Position numbers and translations under genes: made by a program
Shown here: positions 37,540-49,300 of the stretch, piece after piece
How positions within the stretch are numbered: position 1 is the stretch's first letter
Layout of the letters: every line of letters begins with the position of its first letter
Notes under the pieces: model-generated
Seen by the model: only the letters and a program-made list of their open reading frames with translations
Databases searched by the model: none
Told to the model about the DNA's origin: nothing
Assembly (NCBI GenBank): GCA_032622095.1
Contig: CP136066.1
Span: 114,165,319 to 114,229,318 of the forward strand
Source: Siphonodentalium dalli
Lineage: Eukaryota; Mollusca; Scaphopoda; Gadilida; Siphonodentaliidae
Length of the DNA: 64,000 nt
Direction of reading: 5' to 3'

Positions 37540-39235
37540 CGCTTCGCGTCCTAGAACCCGTTCATTAAAAACACAGGCTTAGAAGGTTTATTTAGGCACA
37601 TAGAGGGCGTGTTTTGTCAATGTGTGATGATGCTTTTATTTGTTAGTTCCGGTTTCATGGTTGAGGCAAACGTCATGTACGTCATTTTACGTCAATGAGA
37701 TGCATATGGAACGTAAGTTCCATATGTATTTGTAAATATGGAACAGCAATAACACTGTACTTCTGGGAACAAGCGTTTAATAAACGTGCTGATGGTATCG
37801 CTCATTGATCATTCCCGCATAAATGATTTATGAAAGATAAAACACTCAGTTATAAGTGGCTCGCTGGGACAGACCACGACGTTTCGGCTCTACGGGCTTC
37901 AATGGCGTGGTCTCTCACAACGACCCAATTCATTCTTGTGTTGTTTCTATTGCATACATTATCTAAATTATCTATATATCTATAATTCCCTTCACTGCAT
38001 ACTCAGATGTGTGTTGTGCATAACTTAAATATGCCCATATATGCATAACCACGCCATTGATTGTTCATTATTACACCCAAGAAATTATAATTATAACCAT
38101 GGAATTTGGATCCTGCTTACAATATTAATAAACCAAACAATAGAATCGACGCACACCGAACGTCACTGAATTAAACTAGCAGGCAGACAATTTATTAATA
38201 ACGCGAAGTGAAACTTGGTTATTTTAGAATGGAAATTCTTCTATATTATACCACATGTTGAAAACTAATACGCATTGTGCTATAAATGTGCTATCGTGGT
38301 GTTAGTTTTCACAAAGTGGAGTTGCCCAATGAAGCAGTTATCTACATCATTATACAAGAAATCAGTATTTGTTGTCACACCGGCTTTCCGTACTTTTAAA
38401 AACAGTCGGCACTCCACTTCAAATTTACTATTTTTTTCATATTTTGCAAAGTGGACAAGAAATAACGTCCTCTATAGCTTTAAATATACCAATCAATTAA
38501 TATTATTTATTGCACATATTCGTAGCAATTTGAATGGATTGAAAACCACTACCGCAATACACGTACCAAGACTTAGTGCAACATCACGTACGAACTCCCG
38601 TAAATGTCTACTGCTCAACAACTGTCTTACATAAATTCATGACTGTCAATAGTATTTACCTTTAAATGTCAGGTTGCTTATGTGTAGCACAAAGTGTATG
38701 ATATATTTCAGGCTTCAGTTGCACATGTTCAATGAGACTTTTGATGAATTATTAATTTAATATAATTATTTTCTTATTTAATTCTGTCAAATTAATACGA
38801 AGAGTTACTTCCCATGGATTACGTACGGAACGACCAATTATGACAATTTCAGTGCGACGCGTTTTCATTTTCGATATCCTGTTTTTGGGGTAGGTGTAGG
38901 ATAATTAACCAGCAATATGTTTCGTTTTTGTACCAAATTGATGGTAATTGATAATACTTTTTCACTAATATAATTTATTTCACTATTGTGAAATTAAAAG
39001 TTATTATTTTGCTAACTATCGACGTTGTAATTTAAAAAAACAAAAATTCAGTCCATTTTTTCCTTTAAAATCCGAAAAAAATGCATAAAAAGTCAAGTAA
39101 ATAACACAATTTTTCTACAGAGACGGTGAAAGGTGTTCTGCGAACCAATTGATGCGTATTTTTATGAAACCTAATGTAGAGTTTACAAACAATGTGACCT
39201 AATGCAACATATTGTATTTAAAAAAAAAACATTAG
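37540..39235. other. Right interior of the transposon, no gene recognised
   Basis: A short CATATGGAACGTAAGTTCCATATG palindrome-like stretch occurs near 37700, and a hairpin GACCACG...CGTGGTC with ACGACGTTTCGGCTC at 37876-37915 recalls ends of Penelope-like elements but is too short to call. The ORF at 38275-38634 (119 codons) has no recognisable domain. Confidence 0.4.
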
Positions 39236-39371
39236 GGTACCTTGATAAATAGTCATACCATACATACCTGCCACCAATTCCGGCAAAGCTAAGATCCATT
39301 TTCTGACTTCTTATATAAATATCTTCAAAATAAAACCATTTGCAACTTGTTCTACCGAGGGTAGGGGTATC
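39236..39371. repeat. Right terminal inverted repeat of the 8-kb transposon
   Basis: Inverse of 31290-31426, with the same two-block layout. It contains an A9 run next to its inner edge. Confidence 0.9.
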
Positions 39372-41218
39372 TTGAAAACTAAGGCCCTTAGGGTATATGC
39401 GGTAATGTTTATCTATTTTTATTGTGCTTAGGTTTGTCAAATCGGTTAGGAATTTCTGGCATATGTGGATATCGGCAGTTTCTTGTTTTCACATCTTTTG
39501 GTAACTTTCTAGCTTGGATCCAACTGTTTAACTCTATAATGCCAGTCCACAGCAGGTCGGCTCTAATATAGTTAACCTACAAAGCCAGGATGCAGAATTT
39601 CTTATTACTCATAGATCCACTACCTCCGATCTATTAGAGAGATGTCATGCAATTTCAACAGAAACTAAGTTTTCAATAAGTTTATCAGAAAGCCCAATTG
39701 ATTAACTGAAACTGCACCAATGTACCAGATGTAACAACAGGGCACAAAAGTTGTGATTTTTTTCGGCATACCAAAATTTGCCATATATGTCAAAACGACT
39801 GATGTTCAACATTTTCAGTCAAGATTGTCAATTTTATTATATGTTGTCAAGAAACTGAGATTATATTGTATAAGTAACAGTTGGCAATCTTTTTTTGGGT
39901 GAAACAGTATATTTTTATGTTTGGAGTTGATTATCATTGTATTGCATGGTCAATAAAGACTTCTGGTCACATGCCTCAAACACTGTTGGATCCTATGTTT
40001 GAATTTTGAATATCCATCAATGCAATATTAGATGTCGGGACAAGTTATCACCTGTTGATTATTTGTCACACAAATGGTCTGCTAAACTTCAGTAGCACTG
40101 CAAAAGTTGTTTGGCCCTTAGTAGTGTGTACCCAATAGATGTTGAAATTTAGTTTTTTTGTGAATCTAACTGTTATGTTAACCAATAACAACTTTGATTT
40201 ATCTCTTGTTCCCAACAAAATCTGTAGTTTGAATCTATTCTATGTTCTAATATTCACTAATATGTTATAATATTCACTAATATTTACCTGGAATATTCTC
40301 CTTATCCTTTGGTTACGGGTAAAAACTCATTTGTGTACTGGAAAGTGGTGACAGCATATCATTTCTTTTATATGGCTATCAATCTTGAAGGTTCGTCAAC
40401 TGCATGTTATATGCCACTACTTAAAATTGTGAATATTTCCTGATTCAGTTTCAGAATTCTCCATTAGCTGAAGAATATCATATTTTGTGCTCTCACTTCT
40501 ACCATTTAATTTCTTAGCCTTTCACAGGTTAGGCACATTTGAAGCATCGTCATATTGCTATATTTTTCAAAATAGTGAATTAGCTGAAAAATGGAAGTGG
40601 TGGTGTGGCCATGACAAAAGTGGTCACAAATAAAGTTACACTCATTGTACGATATAGTTATATCTGCTAGTTCTACATAGCGGAAGCACTAATTTAGCTC
40701 AACACATGATTTCCTGATAAATTGAGCAAATTCTATATGTTTGGGAAAAAAAGAAAAAATTACAGGAAATCTCTTTGGAATTGGTACAAGAATTTTACGA
40801 ATGATAGTGATTTAAACACCATAAATCTCAACCGAGAGGGAACTTTAATTTACAGTTTTCAGAGTTTCACTAGGTATATATCAATGCCCAGCTTGAATCT
40901 TCAATTGGTGTGTAAATTGTCTCCATTTTGATGTCCTGGCTTATCACATGCAGGAATGGAAACTCAGCTCGTCTGATAAACATAATTAAATTTAATTACA
41001 CATTTTGAAATAGAAATCAATTTTATTGAAAAATATTTATACATATCTTAATTTTATCAGGATGCTTTGAAAGCAAATAATTGTACATTTATTTAAATTA
41101 ATAAACTCTATTTTTGTTGAAATGTTTTTAATCAATTGCCTTTGATACAGTTGCATATAACAATTTTATGATGAATTGTGTTGGTTCAGAAACTTACCAC
41201 TGGTTGTTTGGTAATAAG
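39372..41218. other. Intergenic, no recognised gene
   Basis: AT-rich. The phrase GCCATGACAAAAGTGGTCAC at 40608 resembles the DNA just left of the transposon (31269-31289), which may mark a shared dispersed repeat at the target. Confidence 0.4.
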
Positions 41219-41497
41219 CACAGGGGCCTGTAACGCGCTCCGCTGTCCGCCTCCCTTTTTGCACTGCCCATATACGCCGCCCTCTATACGCGCCTTCTTC
41301 GCGTTATGGAACATTATATAGACAAGGGGCTCTGTAGAAATTCAACGTTTCACCATCGCTCGGGAGTCGCACAAATTTAGCCCATTCACCCCAGTATATA
41401 ATGTTCCATTAACGCGAAGAAGGCGCGTATAGAGGGCGGCGTATATGGGCAGTGCAAAAAGGGGGGCGGACAGCGGAGCGCGTTACAGGCCCCTGTG
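41219..41497. mobile_element. GC-rich fold-back MITE with 8-bp target duplication
   Basis: Arms of about 100 bp begin CACAGGGGCCTGTAACGCGC and end with the inverse. Flanking GTAATAAG occurs exactly at 41211-41218 and 41498-41505. The arms are far more GC-rich than the surroundings. An 8-bp duplication with CA(C)AGGG ends fits hAT-type mobilisation. Confidence 0.9.
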
Positions 41498-41944
41498 GTA
41501 ATAAGACATCTGAATGGCAATTCCTTCATTTTTATTTGGTGGTTTTAAAAAGGTGCTACATTTATTTGCAGGTAAACTTTCTGTTACTTTTACATTGCTA
41601 GAACTTTTCTCTGACCAACATTAACATCCAGATACAATAGATCTATTTTTTTCATATTCACTTGAACCTAACTTGCATAGAAATTGTGAAAATCTGAATC
41701 ATATACAGCAGTAGGTTTGTAAAGATGAAAAGCATATCTTGAATGACAACATCTGTTAAGTTTCTGAATTTATCAATTGTAAAGATTTATTTGTAAACAA
41801 CATTTTTTGATTGTTATGTACAAAACTGTGTAATACAGGTGGCGATTGTTGACTGCATATGTTGTTATGCACACTTTTAATAATTGTTTTATTGCAGAAT
41901 GAATAAACTGCTGGCATATGATAGTCTCCTTGTACCTTCAATCT
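41498..41944. other. No recognised gene
   Basis: AT-rich spacer between the MITE and the 66-bp array. The small ORF at 41756-41941 (-) is unsupported. Confidence 0.4.
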
Positions 41945-43060
41945 GATAACAGAGGGTTAATTTATCGGATGAACAGTGAATATAAATTATTCTCTTCAAA
42001 AATACAATGTGATAACAGAGGGTTAATTTATCGGATGAACAGTGAATATAAATCAGCCTCTATAAAGACAATGTGATAACAGGGTTAATTTATCGGATGA
42101 ACAGTGAATATAAATCAGTCTCTTTATAAATACAATGTGATAACAGAGGGTTAATTTATCGGATGAACAGTGAATATAAATCAGTCTCTTTATAAAGACA
42201 ATGTGATAACAGAGGGTTAATTTATCAGATGAACAGTGAATATAAATCAGTCTCTTTATAAAGACAATCTGATAACAGAGGGTTAATTTATCGGATGAAC
42301 AGTGAATATAAATTATTCTCTTCAAAAATACAATGATAACAGAGGGTTAATTTATCAGATGAACAGTGAATATAAATCAGCCTCTCTATAAAGACAATGT
42401 GATAACAGAGGGTTAATTTATCGGATGAACAGTGAATATAAATCAGCCTCTTTATAAAGACAATGTGATAACAGAGGGTTAATTTATCGGATGAACAGTG
42501 AATATAAATCAGCCTCTTTATAAAGACAATGTGATAACAGAGGGTTAATTTATCGGATGAACAGTGAATATAAATCAGCCTCTTTATAAAGACAATGTGA
42601 TAACAGAGGGTTAATGTATCGGATGAACAGTGAATATAAATTATTCTCTTCAAAAATACAATGTGATAACGGAGGGTTAATTTATCGGATGAACAGTGAA
42701 TATAAATCAGCCTCTTTATAAAGACAATGTGATAACAGAGGGTTAATTTATCGGATGAACAGTGAATATAAATCAGGCTCTTTATAAAGACAATGTGATA
42801 ACAGAGGGTTAATTTATCGGATGAACAGTGAATATAAATCAGCCTCTTTATAAAGACAATGTGATAACAGAGGGTTAATTTATCGGATGAACAGTGAATA
42901 TAAATCAGCCTCTTTATAAAGACAATGTGATAACAGAGGGTTAATTTATCGGATGAACAGTGAATATAAATCAGCCTCTTTATAAAGACAATGTGATAAC
43001 AGAGGGTTAATTTATCGGATGAACAGTGAATATAAATCAGGCTCTCTATAAAGACAATGA
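41945..43060. repeat. 66-bp tandem array, 17 copies
   Basis: The unit begins GATAACAGAGGGTTAATTTA and contains CGGATGAACAGTGAATATAA. Spacing between units is 66 bp in most cases. Two unit types alternate irregularly: one ends CAGCCTCTTTATAAAGACAA, the other TTATTCTCTTCAAAAATACA (units near 41945, 42270 and 42598). Because 66 is a multiple of three, the - strand stays open through several units and gives 22-residue repeat ORFs (42053-42325, 42288-42653). These are artefacts of the period, with no start context or conserved gene around them. Confidence 0.92.
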
Positions 43061-43200
43061 TAATCTTATCAGATTCATGTCTCTAAAACTAAAAGATAAT
43101 GTCTCCAGATTGCAATGAGTAATTTTTATTGCATTCAATTTTGAATATATCGCCTGTATTCTCTATTATAAAATTTGTCGTGTTTCACTATGTCACACGC

Positions 43201-43625
43201 CCTTGCAAAAAGAAATCCAAGCTTTTTTAAAGAAGTTTGGGAATCCTAGGAATTCATAGGATTTCCTAGGTTTGATCCAAGCTTTTTGAATGAAAAAATG
43301 TACTCTTCAGCAAAGTTTGGAAATCCTTGGTTGGAACCTTGGTAAAGCTAAGTAAAGCTTGGATCTAAGGTTTACCAACGTTGTCACATAAAGTTAAACC
43401 TTTGAAAAGCTTGGAAAAGCTTGGAAATCCTTGACTCAGTGTTGACCAAACCTTGGTAAAGCTGAGTAAAGCTTTGATCTAAATTTTACCTGACTTTAAC
43501 AAGCTTTACCAAGGTTGCACATAAAGTGGGAAAAGCTTGGAAAAGCTCGGAAATCCTAATCAAACCTTGGTAAAGTTAAGTAAAGCTTGGAAATCCTTGG
43601 AAAAGCTTGGTAAAGCTTAGTTGTA
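43201..43625. repeat. Low-complexity block of AAGCTT / CCTTGG / CCTAGG words, left
   Basis: Dense repetition of TTGGTAAAGC, AAAAGCTTGG and CCTTGGTAAAGCT with no fixed period, opened by self-complementary CCTAGGAATTC..AGGATTTCCTAGG text. No ORF of note. Confidence 0.8.
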
Positions 43626-44217
43626 GGTCACATGACTGGGTCACATGACTAGTCAGACGTCACTGTTGTCTGTGGCAGCATTTTGAATTCACTGTTGCAC
43701 TGAGTTTAAATCCATGTTTTATCACAATAATCTTCAGGTAAGTTATTGCTTGTGTGGCCCTAATGTTTTCTATTTGACTCATAGAATATGGTTGTAGTGA
43801 TATTTTTATTTATGATATTATGTTAACAATTATTTTACCATTTCCAAGAATAACCTTCAGGACCACTATCTACCTTTTCATTCCAAAGGCTTGTCTCTAT
43901 CATTATATATTCTCAGCTAATTTATCTAATTTAACTGTTTTATCACACTCCAAATACCTCAGATCCATAAACATATACCTGTGAATATTATTCTATACAT
44001 TTTACAGGGTATAAGGTACCATTTATCTCAATCTAAATAGAATAACAAAATTCTAACTGAAAAGTGACCTTTGAATGAATAATATCATGAATGATTATAT
44101 GGCATGGTTCATGACTGTTGTAAATTTCAAGAGATTGTATCATTAATGATGATAATATTGTCAAAGTTGAAGCCTTTGCAGTGTCATTAGAGATTTTCAC
44201 CTTTTAAATACAAAACA
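43626..44217. other. Spacer between low-complexity blocks, with a possible splice donor
   Basis: GGTCACATGACTGGGTCACATGACT is followed by GACGTCACTGTTGTC and, at 43735-43743, a perfect donor consensus CAG|GTAAGT. This could be a 5' untranslated first exon of an unseen + strand gene, but no downstream coding exon was found. Confidence 0.3.
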
Positions 44218-44790
44218 ATTGCAACCTTGGTAAAGCCTGGTAAAGCTGAGTTACAACCTTGGCCAAGGTCATTTACAACCTTGGTAAAGCTTGGTAAAGT
44301 TAGGTTGGAAAGCTTGGTAAAGCTTGGAAAAGCTAGGCTGGAACCTTGGTAAAGCTTGGAAAAGCTGAGCTGGAACCTTGGTAAAGCTTGGTAAAGCTAG
44401 GTAAAGCTAGGCTGGAACCTTGGTAAAGCTAGGTAAAGCTAGGCTGGAACCTTGGTAAAGCTAGGTAAAGTTAGGCTGGAACCTTGGTAAAGCTTGGTAA
44501 AGCTAGGTAAAGCTAGATTGGAAACCTTGGTAAAGCTTGGTAAAGTTATGATTAAGATTTTGTAAAGCTTGGAAATCCTTGGATAAGCTCGGTTTAATTT
44601 GCTGAGGTATTCCAAGGTTTTCCGAACTTGAAACGGGCCAATACCGCCCCAAGGATTTCCCAGCTTTTCCAAGGTCTCTAATCCTAGGATATCCTAGGAA
44701 TTCCAAGGAATTTTCCTAACTTTTCCAAGCTTTTATTCCTAGGATATCCTAGGAATTCCTTGGATATCCTAGGACATTTTGGTAAGGGAG
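44218..44790. repeat. Low-complexity block of AAGCTT / CCTTGG / CCTAGG words, right
   Basis: Repeats AACCTTGGTAAAGCT about eleven times with irregular spacing, then ends in CCTAGGATATCCTAGGAATT text that mirrors the opening of the left block. Short - strand ORFs here are low-complexity products. Confidence 0.8.
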
Positions 44791-45757
44791 TGGACAAATT
44801 GTCAACACGTCATTGACCTCCAATCACGTAATTTAATAAAATCAATCATGAAGCTGTTTGTAATTGTTATTGGCTTTTAAAAGAGACTGGATTTTGCCTT
44901 GCAATCAGCTGTTAGGTCACTAACCAATGAAATTGTGCATGGCACCCAACATAGGTTACATGGGAATCCCATTAATGTAGAGAAATGGGATCTGAATATG
45001 AATTCTAGAGACTCAAATCTGAGATTGTTGTCCGCTTTTTAGAGCCTGAATACAAACCAGAACAAATTCATCACCATATATTCTGCAAATATCAACATGT
45101 GGAGAATCATGTAATAAACTCTCTACTTTTCGGGAACTCCAATAGGGGTTGATTATTACAAAATAATGCTAAAAATTCATATCAAATTACCAATTTAAAC
45201 TTTACTGGGTTGAGAAAAGGGGCAATAACTCTACAAATAATTAATGTTAAGTTACCTCTATATACATCATCCATCTTAAATAAGTCGGCAACGATCAGGA
45301 TTTCAGCAGGGCCTTGAAAGCCATGAATATAGTCTTGAATCGGATCAAACGCAATTCAAGACCTGGAAATTTCTTAAAATTATCGTAGGGGACCTGAATA
45401 GCTTTGATTTTCTAAGATGTTGCAAAACTTGTTGAACGAATAATCGAAGATCTTGAAAAAACCTGAGCAGAGTCAAGAAATGGGGTCACACAAAGTTAAT
45501 TATCTGCTTCTCGGACACTTCTTTTTTCAAAGCAGGCGTGTTTTTATTTTACACCTGAATTGTCAAAAAAAATGACTGTTCATAGTTAAAAGTGTTGATA
45601 CAATTTTAATGTAACAGTCTGTTGTACAACCCGAGTACATATTAAACAAACCAAAAAGCAAGTACGACAGGAAATAATATATGGAAGTTGAAATGTGTCC
45701 AGTAAAAGTTAGTCAGTGGTTCATCCATTGTCACTGAGCAGCAGGATGATTTTCAGG
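44791..45757. other. Intergenic, no recognised gene
   Basis: No conserved coding frame or matching repeat was seen. Confidence 0.4.
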
Positions 45758-46325
45758 AAGTCAAGTTTGAGCTATTGCCATGCTATGGGTTGGCGTCCAT
45801 TGTCCCGTCAACAATTTCCTTTGCCACACCCTACAGACCACATCTCTCATCCGATTGTCATCAAACTTCATATGGATCTTTGTGGTGACCTCTAGATGGA
45901 AGCCATAAATTTTTAGCTCACCTAAGTCTCAGGTGGAGCTATAGTCATCACTCCTCGTCCATCCATCCGTCCGTCCGTCCATCCATCAAGAATCATCTTC
46001 TCCTCCAGAACCGTAAGACCGAATGGGTTCATATATGGTGTGGATGTTCCCTAGATGAATCACATTCAGATTTTTTCAAATGAGGTCACCCAGTCAAATA
46101 GTTGCGAAGCTAGGACCATAATTCTTTCCCACCATAGTAATTCTTACATTTCAAATTCATTGGGCCGAATGGGTTCATATTTGGTACAAAGGGTCCTTGG
46201 GGGGACTGTGCTTCAGATGTGTTCAAATGAGGTCACTGTGTCAAATGTATGTGGAGCCAGTGACATAATTAAAAAAAAAAAAAATCTGATTTTTGGAATT
46301 TTCACAGGGCGATCTTGCTCAATTT
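45758..46325 (+). repeat. Family B head followed by a second TAGCTCACCTAAG-type repeat
   Basis: 45758-45912 carries the family B head (AGTTTGAGCTATTGCCATGC, a GTCAACAATTTCCTTTGCCA phrase). At 45913 a different repeat begins TTTTTAGCTCACCTAAGTCT with CCATCCGTCCGTCCGTCC and two blocks of CCGAATGGGTTCATAT..GG. The family B tail reappears only at 48443-48500, inside the palindrome arm, so family B here was interrupted. Confidence 0.65.
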
Positions 46326-46339
46326 AACATAACATTTAA

Positions 46340-49300
46340 CTTAATAATTTTTTTTTTTTTTAAACATGTTATAAAATTTGAAAAAGTGACACCATTATAA
46401 CATCTGCAGACATATGAAACTTTAATCTTTAATGAAATTACGGAAACATTCCATATATAACTCTTTCCCTCCATAGTAATTCTTAAAACAATTTCTTCTC
46501 AAGAACCATTGGGTCTATTTAGCTTATATTTTGGTATGGAGGGTCCTTGGGTGACCGGGGTTCATATCTGTTCAAATGGGGTAATTTTTATGTTTACCCA
46601 TACCATACCATAGTATGGTAAACATAGTGTCAACGTCCGGATTGACCACTCGTCGTTAGTCCGTCCGTCCGACGTCTGTCTGTAGACACTTTACGCATGG
46701 TGCAATAACTCAAACATTTTCTATCTGATCGGAACCAAATTTTGTATATGAATTTCTCAGCACAAAATACAGATCGAGTTCGAATATGGGTTTGATCTGA
46801 CTATTTTAACTGAGTTATGGCCCTTTTACAAAAAAATATTCACTCTAAAAAAAAAAAAATTTAGATTGAATTCCTTGCTCATTTTAACCAAAAAAAACAA
46901 ACAAACAAAATAAATAAAATAAAACCAAAAATATAATAATTTTTTTTTTTATATAAAATAATTAAAAAAAACATTTTTTTTTAAAGTTAACAAAATTTGA
47001 AAAACTAACACTATTATAACTCTGCAAGGGTACCTGAGTCACCACACCAATTGTGGTTTAAATCGGTCCAAAATCTTGTGTTATGTTCTGGTAAATTTGT
47101 TTGGAGCGACATTAAACCCAATTCACCAATTGCATCCCATGCCTTTGGACAACTTAGCTATTGTCTCTTATGCCAATGTGCAGATAAAGAAAGCTATGGT
47201 ATCTAATTTTTAAAAAAAGTTTCAATAATACACATCACATGCTGTTAACAGTAGACTAGAACATCACTCGACAGATGATCTGAGGTCATTATAAATGTTA
47301 TTGGTTTCATAGAGAGGCCAGCCTTTTAACATAAACAATGTCTGTGATTTGTTGACAGCTCTGCTGTATAATTGATACTAATGGGTCTGCAGTGAGGTGT
47401 TTACCTTGATGGCTGTTGTTGGTAGAATTTGATACATTATCATTGTAAACTTAAATTGGAATCTATTGACCAAGTATTCTATGTCCAGGTCACCTTTTCA
47501 CATTTAACCCAAGGCTGTGGTGGTGCAGCATTACAGATCCTGTTCCAGTGCATTCTCTTATATAAATGCGAGTGACCCATAAATTCCAATAATTTGTGTT
47601 ATGTACGTCTATAATAGTACATAACAGTATACTCTATAATTAACAGTATACTCTATAATTCAACATCAAAACTCTCATTTATGATTCTGTTCAGAGTAAT
47701 TTACTATCGCTAAGGGATGGGTTAACATCTGCCGATCATGATCGGCCTCTCGTTTAGGAAACTTTTAAGGGAAATCAATTCACTTCAACTCTTAAATAAA
47801 CCATACTATGAAATTACTAGATGAATGGATCTCGTAGTTGTGGATCCACATTTGTTCAAATAGGGGCAGCGATAAGAGATTTAACTCTCCCCACCAACCC
47901 TACCTGTATCTATGCTGTTTGGTACTGGTATAATAATATATAGATTCCTAATTATTTCTAAGCTGCCTGGGTTGTGGGGGGGGGGGCAATGTTTGAGGCA
48001 GTGGGGAGTGTAGAGGGGGTGGAATTTTGACCCCCTACTTTGATAAAATTTTCAACAGTTGAAAATTTCATGCCTGATGCAACATTAGTTGTAAATTAGA
48101 TTTTCACACCAAAAATAGGTTAGAATTGTTCTCATAGTTCCGTTTGATTTTCCAGCCAGTATCTTTATAAAACCAACTGTCCATATGATCCTACTTCAGG
48201 TTAAACAGTTGGACCGAAATGGCCACAAATTTTAACTTTATGAGGGATGTCAGATTGGAAATATTCAAAAGTTTGAGCTTGAAGTACCGGTACCAGTTGT
48301 AAAAGAGGGATGTGCAAAATAAATTTTGTGAACTTAGTACTGTGGTCTGGTTGTCTTGTTTAAAAAGGGTAAGGGGTTGGAGATTTGTCAGTGGTGTGCA
48401 TTTATAAATTTATAATTAATTATCGCTCAATTTACTGTAATGTATGACATTATCCCCTCTCAAAGTTGAGCTTCAGTGTCGTTGCCACTTTCATGGCCCA
48501 GTTTATGATGACATATCCCTGACCTGTTTTGTGAGGGTCATTTTGTTGATTTGCTTAGAAATGTTAACATGGTCTATCAATTCCGTTGAGACATGCTATC
48601 CAATGTGATAACTCAAATATATTTCACCCGTTTTGAAAATATTAACCCTAACTCTAACCATGAGATCACCACCTGCTATCCAAAGAAAGACTTAATGATG
48701 GAACCATTACCCCCCACATATATCTTTCCAGTGATCTCCACATTATGAGCACAGGCGTATATAAAGTTCTAGATTGCTGATTTCAAGTAGGCATGTTGAA
48801 TCCATAGATATGTAAACAAACTGTTAGTGATTTATCAACAAACATCGCTAATTGCATAGTAACTTCAAACAGTTTAGTCTAAATATCATTTTCAGAATAG
48901 TTTTCAATACTTTGACCTTTACCAATATTTAATGTTAAACATTAAAGTTTTGATTAAACTTTTGTATCTTATTAGACTCTTTGAACATTGATTGGTAATT
49001 CCACTGTAACGGTAATGCTTCCAAAACAATGATTTCAATATGCAAAACTCATTATTGGAGAGTTATTAATAATGAAAATTAGAACAACAACGATCTAATT
49101 TTAAATGAACTTGTTGGTGATATAGCTGTTTTACAGACTTATATATAAAAATTGATCTTATTCACATGAATCCACTTCAAAGGCCTTTGGTCCCTTTAAT
49201 CAGAATATGAATGGTAAGGTAATGTATTTGTGTTATTACATAGTTGGTTAATAATAATAATGATGATGCTTATTTAGAGCGTATTCCACTTATAAAGGGC

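Larger units (their letters stand above)
31290..39371 (-). mobile_element. 8.08-kb DNA transposon with ~137-bp terminal inverted repeats
   Basis: The outer 29 bp (GATACCCCTACCCTCGGTAG and nine more) are perfect inverses at 31290-31318 and 39343-39371. A second block (CTTAGC.TTGCCGGAATTGG and on) is inverted at the matching offset, 31369-31398 and 39263-39292, and GGTACC closes both repeats at 31421-31426 and 39236-39241. Equal spacing shows real terminal repeats. The only large coding region is the decayed - strand gene at 32430-37235. Both ends abut TA (31292-31293, 39368-39369), so a TA target duplication is possible, but the flanks give no unambiguous longer one. The superfamily was not recognised. 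Confidence 0.9.

Noticed and set aside
37860-37925. Penelope-like element end (ACGACGTTTCGGCTC)
   Set aside because: Only a short similar phrase, with no RT, no GIY-YIG motif and no convincing ribozyme core nearby.
42053-42653. Two repeat proteins of 90 and 121 residues
   Set aside because: They are translations of the 66-bp array, open only because 66 is divisible by three.
41945-43060. CRISPR-like regular repeat array
   Set aside because: Units are contiguous 66-bp repeats without unique spacers, and the setting is an animal genome.
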